Positions 20,407-29,979 of a stretch of DNA of 64,000 nucleotides are shown here, one piece after another. How positions within the stretch are numbered: position 1 is the stretch's first letter; each line of letters starts with the position of its first letter. The notes under the pieces were generated by a model that worked only from the letters and a program-made list of their open reading frames with translations, had not been told where the DNA came from and made no database searches. This stretch comes from Arachis hypogaea (taxonomy: Eukaryota; Streptophyta; Magnoliopsida; Fabales; Fabaceae), in the NCBI RefSeq assembly GCF_003086295.3, contig NC_092054.1:52807353-52871352 (forward strand). The letters run 5' to 3'. The position numbers and the translations under genes were made by a program.

Positions 20407-23284
20407 CTCTGGTAATTGTTAGGGTAAACACAGTTGAGATTGAGATTTAGGAAAAAAAGAGGCGAAGCTACGAGAAAAATAAAATGAATTGCAGCTTTCT
20501 CTAAAACAGCTGCGTTAACAACTACTAAATTGGTAGATAGCGGCTGACTTAAAAACAGCCTCTAAAATAGCGCCGCTATCTGCCGTCTGTCTTGTAGTGT
20601 TCCTTTTCCTCTTTCTCCTCCATCATCTTCATTATCATCATCATCATCGTCATTCATTGTCGTCTTCTTTTTTTACGTATCGTCATTATCGTTATCGTCG
20701 TTTTGGTTATTGTTATTGTAGAATTTTTGCAATATTGATGACATTCACTATTACATTTTAGACATTTAGTAACATTTACTTCTTAACATTTGTTAAAATG
20801 TTAGTAATTATCATAAAATTAAATTTTACATAACATTTAAACTCAAATGTTAGTAAATACGTCTAATTTTTTAAAAAACTTCAAAAAAGTTTTACCTAAT
20901 CTCAATTAGCTAACCACGCATGTTCTCAGTTCTCACCCTCACTTTTACTGTCAGTGTTCTAGAACGGTGAAACCACCTCTCCATCCTCCTCAATTTCTTG
21001 ATCTACTCTCTTCAATCTGTCGCTCCCCTCATCGATCTCATGGTTTGCAAATGGAAACCACAATTGCGTGTTTTGCATTGAATCCACCTCTTAATCCTCT
21101 TCAATCTCTTACTCCTCCTCTTCGATCTCTCCTTCGCCACTGTCATCGAAGCCATCGTCGCCGCCATCGTCACCGTCAATGTGAGATCTCTGCTCTAAGA
21201 TCTGAATTGGAAACTCTCAAGGTACGGAGAACTTAATCAATTATTTTATGTTTGTGTTCTTGTGTCTAAAGTTAATCTCATTGAATTAAATCTATGTCTT
21301 CTGAAAATTATTTTTGTTAATCTCATGATTCACTACTCATTTCATTCATTTTGAAAATGGAAAGGTTGATTTGATTTGTTAATCTCATGATTCACTACTC
21401 ATTTCATTTCATTTCATGCTTCACTACAAGTCTTTCATGCTTATTCTCTTACCTGATTTTACAGTAAGATATTCATCAAGATCATGCAATGAAGTTTCTT
21501 GTTGTAGATCGAAGAGAAACTTCAATTGCACAAGTAACTTCTCTTACCTTTCACTGAATTTGTTTTTTCATTTGACTTCTCAATTATAGCTAAAAATTAT
21601 AGTTAATAGATTTTCATTGTTATGTGAATGAATTCATATGTTGTGTTTGACGAAGAATTCAAATTTTTTTAGGATCAATTTTTTTACGGATGTTCTTTGT
21701 GCTTTTGGGAGTGTATTTAAATTGTTTGATGAAATGCCTCAAAGAATTTTATGTTACTATATATTTTATATCTTATAACTTTTCAATGGTGTGTTTGTTT
21801 GTTTTGGTGGAAAGATTCATGAATAAATTACATGTATAAATCACACCTTGTGTTTATCATAAAAACTTCCATATCAATTTAGCCCCAACCAAATGTGCCC
21901 TCATTGTATTCGGATAAGTGGGCTGCCTAGTTAACTAACTAGTCAATTAATGGTTTTTAGCTTTTATGTCAACTCAAAAATATGCCACTAGATAAATGTT
22001 AAACACAATTATTCTTAGTTTTCTCTCCTATTTTGATAGAAACCTATATAGTAGAATCAACTTCACGTGAAAGTTAGCTAGTAGTGTCAATGATATAATA
22101 ATATTCACAAGGTTTATTAGGTTTTGTTGTGATATTATTCCGTTCTCCTCTTCATGGATGCTGAATATACATAATTGACCTGATGATTATAATGTTGTTG
22201 CATAATTATTTCCCGTGTGATGAATATGAAATAAGAATTCATTTTAAAATCAGAGTTTAATTAGTTTAAAAATGATAGAGTTAAAAAATTATTTGGTGCG
22301 TTTTAATTTGGCGTTAAATTTGTCGAAATTACATTTTAAGATAAATATTGAATATTAATTTTGAATTGTTTTAACAAATTAGATGCTATTATTTTAGCAG
22401 CATAGCAATGACAAAAAAAAAAGAGTAACCAGATTGAAGATCCACTTGGGTAGATAAGTAGCTAGTAAATGACAAAGGCAAGGTGCAGGGTGGCCAATGA
22501 TTATTGCTTGAAAGAGCCTACTGCCTACCATCAATAAGTGTCATTCTCATGTACATTATTCATTAGACTATTCAACCCCTACTACACATGTACTAATCTT
22601 TTTACAAACAGTTATTCTGAACTTTATCCACTTCAATTGCACAAGTTAACTTCTCTTATCTTTTACTGATTTTTTTTTCATTTAGTTTCTCATTTATCTT
22701 TTTGATGATCCTTTCAGTGCAATTGTTACGCACACTACTGCTCATTCATTCAATGTAAGAAAGATTTCACTTTGGATTCTCAATCACAACAAAACTATAG
22801 GCCTAATATATTTGAAATAAACTAATATTTTTACATTTATGAAATTACAGGAATGTGTCATGACAGCTCTTAGGAAAAAAATAGTCATTCTAGTGACTCA
22901 TCAAGTGGAGTTTCTCTCAGAAGTTGTAAAATCCTGGTAAAGTATCTCAATTTTTGTTGAGATTTCAAGCGTGAGTCATTTAATCTCACATTGGTTAAGT
23001 TTGACTTAAGTGAATGATATAAATTTGAAACAAAGCATAGGCTATTCATTTTTATGTTTTGGGTCAAGATGTAGCATTTTTGTTAAACTCTTTAGCTTTC
23101 TCTTGACCACTTGATACAATTTTGGTGTTATATTTCATTACATATTAGAGACTAATTCATGTCAAATGTCACAAAATATGTTCCAGGTGACGGAGGGAGG
23201 AAAAATTACTCAGTCAGGTAATTATGATGATATCCTAACAGCCAGGATAGCATTCGAACAACTTATGGAGTGACCACTTGTTAA

Positions 23285-23818
23285 GCAAGCACTTCTGATT
23301 CTGAGGCTCTACTAGGAACTGGTGGTTCTAATGCTAACAACCAATGGCATGGTTTCTTCAAGCTTCTCAAGAAAGGCTCACAGATGTCATTTCAACCATT
23401 TCACCCTTTTAAGAAGAATGTTCCTAAGTTAATTAGAAGGAAGAGTAAGAGGGTTAGAGAGGATCTCATTCCTTCTTTTGACTCTGAGTTTGCCAACTTC
23501 AAATCTTCATGGAAGAATTTCACTCTCTCTGAACTCCAGGCTGCAACTGATGACTTCAGCCATGGTATGATTGTGTTAGTTTATTACATTTTTCATAGTC
23601 AGAAATGGTAGTTTACTCGTTAAATCGAAAATGATTGTTGTTATTGGCAGATAATATGATTGGGGAGGGAGGGTATGCAGAGGTATACTTAGGAAAATTG
23701 GAAGATGGAAACTTTGTTGCCATATAGAAGCTGACAAGAGGGAACCAAAAAGAAATGACTGCAGATTTTTTGTCTGAGCTTGGAATCATAGTTCATGTGG
23801 ACCATCCAAACATTGTAG
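23285..23818 (+). pseudogene. Captured fragment of a receptor-like cytoplasmic kinase (RBK-type)
   Basis: Exon one (23285-23564) encodes NNQWHGFFKLLKKGSQM...RRKSKRVREDLIPSFDSEF...SWKNFTLSELQAATDDFSH and ends at GT. Exon two (23651-23818) starts after AG and continues in frame into NMIGEGGYAEVYLGKLEDG, the glycine-rich loop of the kinase domain. It then runs NFVAI, stop, KLTRGNQKEMTADFLSELGI and VHVDHPNIV. The stop replaces the residue at the catalytic lysine position, and everything after subdomain III is missing. The family (RLCK VI, Rop-binding kinases) is named from the WKNFTL...GEGGYAEVYLG pattern. Confidence 0.82.
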
Positions 23819-23850
23819 TAACTATTGGAAGAGAAGTAATTCTTTGTTGT

Positions 23851-24475
23851 TAAGTACTTTTTTAGGTGTTACTTGCATCAAATGTGGGAACCCGATGGAC
23901 AAAGAACTAAAGATAATGGTGAATGATTCCAGTAGTGAAGTTACTCATCGTCATGAGGATGGAGCATTTGTTAAAGGAGAAGCCATGTACTTGATTTTTG
24001 ATAATTTGAAAGTGTTTCAAAGCTCTCCTAAAATCTTTGTGAAGGAACTTGTCCAGCTTGGCTACAAAGATTTCAACAATTTGACAGAAATTTATCAAAA
24101 TATTGCTCTAAAAGAGGTAACTTTGCTTTCCTTTTGATGAGTAAAATCAATAAATCATAAGTATATTTTGCATCCGTTAAATTTTCATCACCCCATTTTT
24201 ATTATCGATCAAACTAAAGACTAAAAGACATATGTAATGATTGATGAAGCTGCTAAAAACCTTTCGATCAATTTTCTTCTATGATGATTTTTTCCTTTTA
24301 TTGGCATTGTCTCTTTGGATTTTAAAGTTACTAAAGCAAGCATTAACCTAGAACATGTTTTGTGACATAACTATTTGACTTTATTGGCTTTTGCAGTTTA
24401 TGATTGTTTCTCAAATTATTTTCAGGCATTGCTTAACAAGTAGTCCCCAAGATCCTATTCACGTTTGAGATTGTC
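23851..24475 (+). pseudogene. Captured fragment of a DUF674 family gene
   Basis: 23851-24116 encodes GVTCIKCGNPMDKELKI, a histidine/aspartate-rich linker, then GAFVKGEAMYLIFDNLKVFQSSP, VKELVQLGYKDFNNLTEI and ALKE before a GT. A following exon from 24426, after TTTTCAG, gives ALLNK, a stop, then SPRSYSR. The paired C-x2-C, the IFDDLxV...SSP block and the LVQLGYK block are typical of DUF674 plant proteins, whose function is not established. It directly follows the kinase fragment on the same strand, so two unrelated genes were joined in one element. Confidence 0.75.
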
Positions 24476-25866
24476 ACATAAAGTCAGTGACTCAACATCT
24501 TCTATGTCACATAAAGCTCTGCACATAAAAATGGGTCTGCATAGAGGGAAGCAAGTTCTAATCTTGTTTCAAGTTTTCATTAATTTTTTTCATCGTTTTA
24601 TTTTGTGATTTATATGTTGATATTGAATGAGGAATGGATCAATACATGTTGATAAATACATTTTTCTAGGATTAGTATAAGGACCAAGTTTTTTTATGTA
24701 CTATATATTACTTTTCTTTTTCTTTTTTATATGGAATGTTCATAGAGCTTAAGTGCTATAAGTATTTTTTATTTCTTTTCTCATTTTATTTGCATCACGA
24801 AGAAAACTTGTACAATGATTATTGATTAATAAAAGAAGTTATAAAAATTTTATTTTGTGAATTTAATGAAATATTTCATGTTGTAGTAATTAATTTTAGT
24901 ATATTTATATTGTGTGTAATATAAAATAAAAAAATAGTATAATATAACTAAAGAAATGTTACTAAAAATCTTTTGTAACATTTTTTAAGTGTTACAAAAA
25001 TATCTATGGTAACATTTTTCTAAGTGTTACAAAAAATATCTATAGTAACATTTTTTTAAGTATTACATAAAATATTTATTGTAACACTTTTATAAGAAGA
25101 AACACAGAATGTTACAAAATTACTTGCACTACAAGAGAAACGGCTCTTAGCTGCGCAAACCGGGTGAGCTGCTGCGGTTCTTGTTGCGTAATCAGGCTCC
25201 GTTCCAATCGATCCGAATTGGTGGTCGTTTTGGACCCCAACCGCATCTAATAACCTGGTAGGGGGAGGGGTTGTTTCATTAAAATACCCCAACCAATATA
25301 TTTTGGCGCCATTAACCTTCCCCCTTTTGGCGCGAACCCTAGCGGAGCAAAGGCGCCAATTGCTGGTCTCCTTCCCCCGCCGTCGTGACTCATCCCTCCG
25401 TCAGTTCCAGCCGCCACCTCTGTGTCGTCGTTCTTCCCCGTGACTGGTCTCCTCTCTCTGCTGTGTAGCTCCCCCGCACGAAGGTAAGGTGAAAAGGGTC
25501 GTCAAAGTCTTCTCCTTCCTCCATGACGTCGGTGGCAGCCACCCCAACCATCCGTCCTGGTGCGTCGTCGGCAGCCTTCCCCCTTGCCCTGGCCCTGTTG
25601 TGTGTTGCCGATCACACACTCTCCCCCCTCTCTCGTATGTTCCTCTCCCTTGTCCCTATTTAATTTTAATGACTGTTTATATATTAATTTTGCATCAATT
25701 TAATCTCTGTGCCTTTTGAATTTTGGTTTGAACAACATTGATCCATCAATTTTGCCCAATTTTTTCTTCCCTAATTTAAAATTCAGATTTAAGTTTTTTC
25801 CAATTTCTGAACCCCTGAGTCTTGATATGTTTGTGTTTATTGCTTCACCTCATCACTGGTTAAAAG

Positions 25867-26028
25867 GACTTTGCACAAAAGACCAAGGCGATTAAACTTG
25901 CAAATAAATCTATCAAAAAGAGAAACAAGCAAGATCGCCGTGGAGAATCTGACAGAGTCATACCAACTCTTAAGCCGAAGCACTTGTTTTCTGGAAAGCA
26001 CTCCGCTGAAAAAACTGATTGGCGCTGA
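25867..26028 (+). pseudogene. NOG1: Captured last exon of nucleolar GTP-binding protein NOG1
   Basis: After an AG acceptor, 53 codons read DFAQKTKAIKLANKSIKKRN, then RGESDRVIPTLKPKHLFSGK and KTDWR, then TGA. This is the basic C-terminal tail of plant NOG1, a GTPase of 60S ribosome assembly. The GTPase domain is absent. The frame is intact to the natural stop. It lies in the CACTA element on the same strand as the transposase. Confidence 0.85.
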
Positions 26029-27238
26029 AAAAGGTAATGATCTGGCCTTTATGTCTTATTCTCTATGCACTCGCTTTACTTAGTCTACATGAACCTTAGA
26101 TTTCATTACATGCTTCTGTAACTGTAGAGTGCTATAATGCCAAAGTTAAATTGCATATAGTTTATTGTTACACATAGAATTCGTTACATGCATGGACTTG
26201 TAGCTGTTGAATGCTGATGTGTGAAAATTTCATGCTAGTGACTTACCCCTTGCATTATTACATTTATCCTGATCTTATAAGTAGTGTTAATTTTTTTTGA
26301 ATTGTTAATTGACATTAACTACCTTAGTTTATTATTTTTTTTCTAGGGAGGCTGTAATTTCAATGGAAATAAAGTGATTTGAGCAGTAAGTAGCATTGAG
26401 CGACCAAGGCTACCAGGTAAAGATTACACGTGCTTTTAGACTCATATAGAAATCCGAAGCAAAAGGGTGAATGATAAATATGTAGTGATGGTTGGAAGGT
26501 TGGGGTAAAATTGGAAGGGAAAGTTGAGAGGGTTGAGATATAGACAGTTATCAAACGGTGATTCCATCACCTGCTCTTGTACGTGATGAATGCACTCAAC
26601 AATATAAATAAGATGCACATGGTGCAGTGCCCCCATGTTATTCTGCGTCCTTGGCTCCTTCCGATATATTAGACCGAATGTTGATGAAATTGGGAAAATG
26701 GATAATATAATAAGTTAAAAGGAAAGAGTTTCCTCCATCCCCATTTTGTACCATACTCTAATAACTTAATATGAAGACCTTTGTACTCTTATTTTTCACC
26801 CTCTTCATTTTTCACCACTTATTAAGTGTACCTTGCCAAAACAGATAGTGAAGTACCAGCAATCAAGGTGGTGAACTTTGCTGCATGGTATTGCTATCCT
26901 TGCTTTCTGCCATCTTGGCCCTCTCTTTCTACCTGATAAATTTTTAACGTGTTAGATTGCAGGGGGAAGTATGTCCATAGTGAATAGGTGAATACACTTG
27001 ACAAGATAGAGATTAGAAATGAATGCATGAAAGAGAAACTCAGGCACTGTCTGCTATGAATAAAGATGGTAAAATCTTGTATTAAGCATTTAAACATGAG
27101 TTGAGAAGTCCTAGAAAGAGGAGGAGATTATAGAAGGTAGTCGAAGCTAAAGGTAGATATAGACTGTTAGAATTGGAATTAGAAGATAAAGAATACAAAC
27201 TATTGTTGTAGGATTATTGGAGAAGTGCATTGAAGCTA

Positions 27239-27239
<1 letters not shown>

Positions 27240-27308
<69 letters not shown>
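27240..27308. repeat. (TA)n microsatellite
   Basis: About 34 TA dinucleotides without interruption. The tyrosine/isoleucine-alternating ORF over it is an artefact. Such tracts form cruciforms and are prone to length error in assemblies. Confidence 0.95.
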
Positions 27309-27309
<1 letters not shown>

Positions 27310-28236
27310 TCATTCTAATATGATTACCGTAAGTATAGTTTACTTGGATGAGGAACCTGATTCATATGATGAGTTTACTTGGATTAAAAAAGTGAATATG
27401 GTTGTTCACAATCTTATTTATTTTCACTTTATAAATGATACTCCATGTATTAACTGCTGTCGCTGTGAATGGCTTGCAATTCTAAAATATTATTTGTGAT
27501 CAAATTGTCCCCCATGCCATGAAATACTCGTTACCACCCTCCTACTTGTGATCTCATTTTGATAATTTACTCTAGGCACATTCTTGTTTCTATTTGGTCC
27601 TCAGTTCATTACAGGGTTACTTAATAGTTTCAATTTGGCTCTTGACATCTCTCGGAGTAACATTCTGAATTTGTCTTAACTTAAACTTATCTATGTATTC
27701 TTTTTGTTTGCCTTGAAGCAGGTTCTCTGATGACCGAAAATCTCGGAGATTTGAAATAAATTATTTGGGGTGTGTTCCTATACCTTCAACTGTGACAAGT
27801 ATTTCATTTGTCAAGAACCAATAAGTCTTGCACAAAATCTTTCCGAGAATTTACTTAGTATTTATTTTTAATCTAAAATCGTGTAAAATAATGACAAACA
27901 ACTTCGCAGATCTATTTGTTCTATTACTCAAGTTGTTCTACCAACTTGAGCAAGTAAAATTTAGGATTGTTATGTATAAATCAAATTACTGATTTGAACT
28001 TCAATTAGCACGCTTTTAAATTCCATGATTTGTCTCACCTTTTTCTCTTCTTTTGATAAAAATTCGGCACTCAGCTTTTTGTTTTTGGGTAAGAGCAGGT
28101 GTATATATAAATCTTGTCTATAGGGTAAAACAAGTAATTATTTTTTTACTTCTGGTACATAAAAATAAATTTTGCATTATTATTATTGTAATTTTAGTGA
28201 TTGAAATTGGATGGGAAGAATATGGTATGTCATTTT

Positions 28237-29230
28237 CAAGACTGAAATATTAAAAATGAAAAGGTCAATTGAACTTGAAGTTGAGCTAGAGATTCTTGCT
28301 TCTTTTTCTTTTTAATTTATACTTCAATACTTGGAATCTAGTTAAACTCAATCATCATGTTCCAATTAGTTTTCAAGTTATAAACATACCTTGAAATAGC
28401 TATGTTTCCTCAAATATGGTTCAATCATCTACTGTTTGGTCTAACTGTGCAACAATTTTATATTGATAATTATTTTTTTATTCATGGATAAGTTATGATG
28501 AATAAATAATACTCATGTTTCCATATTATGTTGACAATAACAGCGAAAAAACTCGAGTGTTGTTAACAAGTGCTGCACATGTTCATTTGAAGCATATTGA
28601 TTTTTCCAAGCACACCATGAACCTTTCTCTAGCAAGGAGAGCTATTTTGCTATCTGGTCCTGGAGGTACATTAAATTCAAACAATTAATCTTGTCTTAAA
28701 AACAACTATGGGTTTCAGTTCTATTTTGCTAACTACTTTTAAATTGAATGTTTGAAGAACTATACCAGCAAATGCTTGAAAAAATGAAAGAAAGAAAGCA
28801 ATTATTGGTTATAAATTTCTTGAATAATATACAATTAATATCTTAGAAGTTAGGTGAAGATAATTACAACCTTACAAGATGTACAAAATAATGAGTCAAT
28901 CCTATGTATTTCATACTCAATTGAAGTCTTCATCATTTATTTTAATATATCTCTTATGTTCTTATGTGATCTAATTAATAGGTCAGTTACATTTTATATA
29001 ATTTCAGTTCCATAATTTTAATATATAAGAACATCACATTGATTCTTCAAGACTGAAATATTAAACATAGAAAGGTCAATTGAACTTGAACTCCCGCTAG
29101 AGCTTCTTGCTTCTGTTTCTTTTTACATTATATTTTAGTAATTGGAATCTAGCTAAACTCAATCATCATGTTCCAATTAGTTATCAAGTTATTTACATAC
29201 TTTGACACAGCTATGTTTCCTCAAATATGA
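28237..29230 (+). repeat. Direct duplication of about 190 bp flanking captured exons
   Basis: About 28237-28425 and 29047-29230 share, in the same order, AAGACTGAAATATTAAA, AAAGGTCAATTGAACTTGAA, AATCATCATGTTCCAATTAG and GCTATGTTTCCTCAAATATG, with scattered differences. The copies are 810 bp apart and bracket the AAA-ATPase exons. Confidence 0.75.
28543..28790 (+). pseudogene. Captured fragment of a plant AAA-ATPase gene
   Basis: Exon one, 28543-28664, lies between AG and GT and encodes RVLLTSAAHVHLKHIDFSKH, then TMNLSLARRAILLSGPG. Exon two starts at 28758 after AG and restores the frame exactly to give ELYQQMLEKMK. This combination (SAAYVHLKH, then RAILLSGP, then ELYQQMLAKAL) is the N-terminal flank and Walker-A-proximal region of plant spastin/ATAD1-like AAA ATPases. 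Only this slice is present. The precise subfamily is uncertain. Confidence 0.72.
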
Positions 29231-29979
29231 AACCACATACATTTGGTTTAGGAACTAGCGGATAATTATTAATTAAACTATGTATCATTAAAATATTGAT
29301 GTGAAAGAAGAAGAGTAAGAAGAACCCACTCTATTGTATATAAGCATATAACGATAGATAAATACAGGTTGTGTTGTTCAACTCCTTCTTTATATATGTC
29401 ATATTTCTACTATAGAATAACAAGGACAGAGAAAATTATTGAGTTAGCATTTCAATAGATTTTGATACTTTCATTTTGGGTGTTTCCAAGCATAAAACTA
29501 TCCTCCATGTTATCACTTTTACCCTTTTGATTTACCTATTTCTATTTCTATATTGTTTAGTTCGCCAACTCATACATTATATTGTAATACTTTATTAATT
29601 TCTCATTTTATTATTTCTCAAATTGATATAATATTCCTCTTTTTCTCTTTTTTATAAGGAAGGATTTTTTTTTCCATTTCAAAATTTTGGCATTGGACCC
29701 AAAGTTGCTTTCTTCTAGTATTTTTTTTGAAAGTGCAGAATTTTCCAATGAGTAAGCAACTTTTTCAAATAATTTTGTGAGTTGTGTATTATCCTGGATG
29801 CTAGTAAATGTGTTTTCTATTTTTTCTTTTAAGAGTAATTCTCCCATTTTATATCAAGAAGTGTGACTATATCATATTATACACTCCCTTAATTTTTTTA
29901 AGTATCTAATTATTAACTTTTTTCTAGTGGTCTGACTTTATTTTATAAATTTTCATTGTTCTATTATTTCATTAAATTA

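Larger units (their letters stand above)
15868..20599. mobile_element. CACTA transposon carrying fragments of several host genes
   Basis: The left end is CACTACAAGAGACACGCCGA. The right end, reverse-complemented, is CACTACAAGACAGACGGCAG, so both begin CACTACAAGA and continue into related AGATAGCGG/GAATAGCGG subterminal sequence. Subterminal GCGGCAGTTTT-type motifs repeat at 15889-16130, with related AACAGCC/AGCGG motifs at 20500-20580. No transposase is present. The interior holds minus-strand exons of a BEL1-like homeodomain gene, an unidentified exon and proteasome subunit RPN5, with intron boundaries kept. The three bases on each side (CGC and TTC) do not match, so a target duplication could not be confirmed. 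It is non-autonomous. Confidence 0.75.
20746..25130. mobile_element. Putative non-autonomous DNA transposon with GTAACATTT subterminal repeats and captured genes
   Basis: The left end begins CACTATTACATTTTAG and repeats AACATTT/ATGTTAGTAA motifs over about 150 bp. The right end (about 24955-25130) repeats TGTAACA(C/T)TTTT in the opposite sense, four to five times. Mirror-image subterminal repeats are typical of CACTA-like elements, but a matching right terminus (TAGTG) is not seen where the next CACTA begins at 25131, so the boundaries are provisional. The interior has plus-strand fragments of a receptor-like kinase and a DUF674 gene. A proline/serine-rich piece at 20967-21230 ends in a possible GT donor; I do not recognise it. 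I see no gene in 21240-23280. Confidence 0.5.

Noticed and set aside
20189..20422. ORFs over the (GA)n tract on both strands
   Set aside because: Arg-Glu and Leu-Ser repeats dictated by the microsatellite.
15865..20602. Target-site duplication for the CACTA at 15868-20599
   Set aside because: Flanking triplets CGC and TTC differ. I report the element from its terminal and subterminal sequence only.
27230..27499. ORF spanning the (TA)n tract
   Set aside because: Alternating Tyr-Ile is produced by the repeat. The part after it matches nothing I recognise.
29611..29847. Minus-strand 78-codon ORF, lysine-rich with some protein-like texture
   Set aside because: No family recognised, no splice or transposon context that explains it, and it sits in AT-rich DNA. 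Too weak to call.
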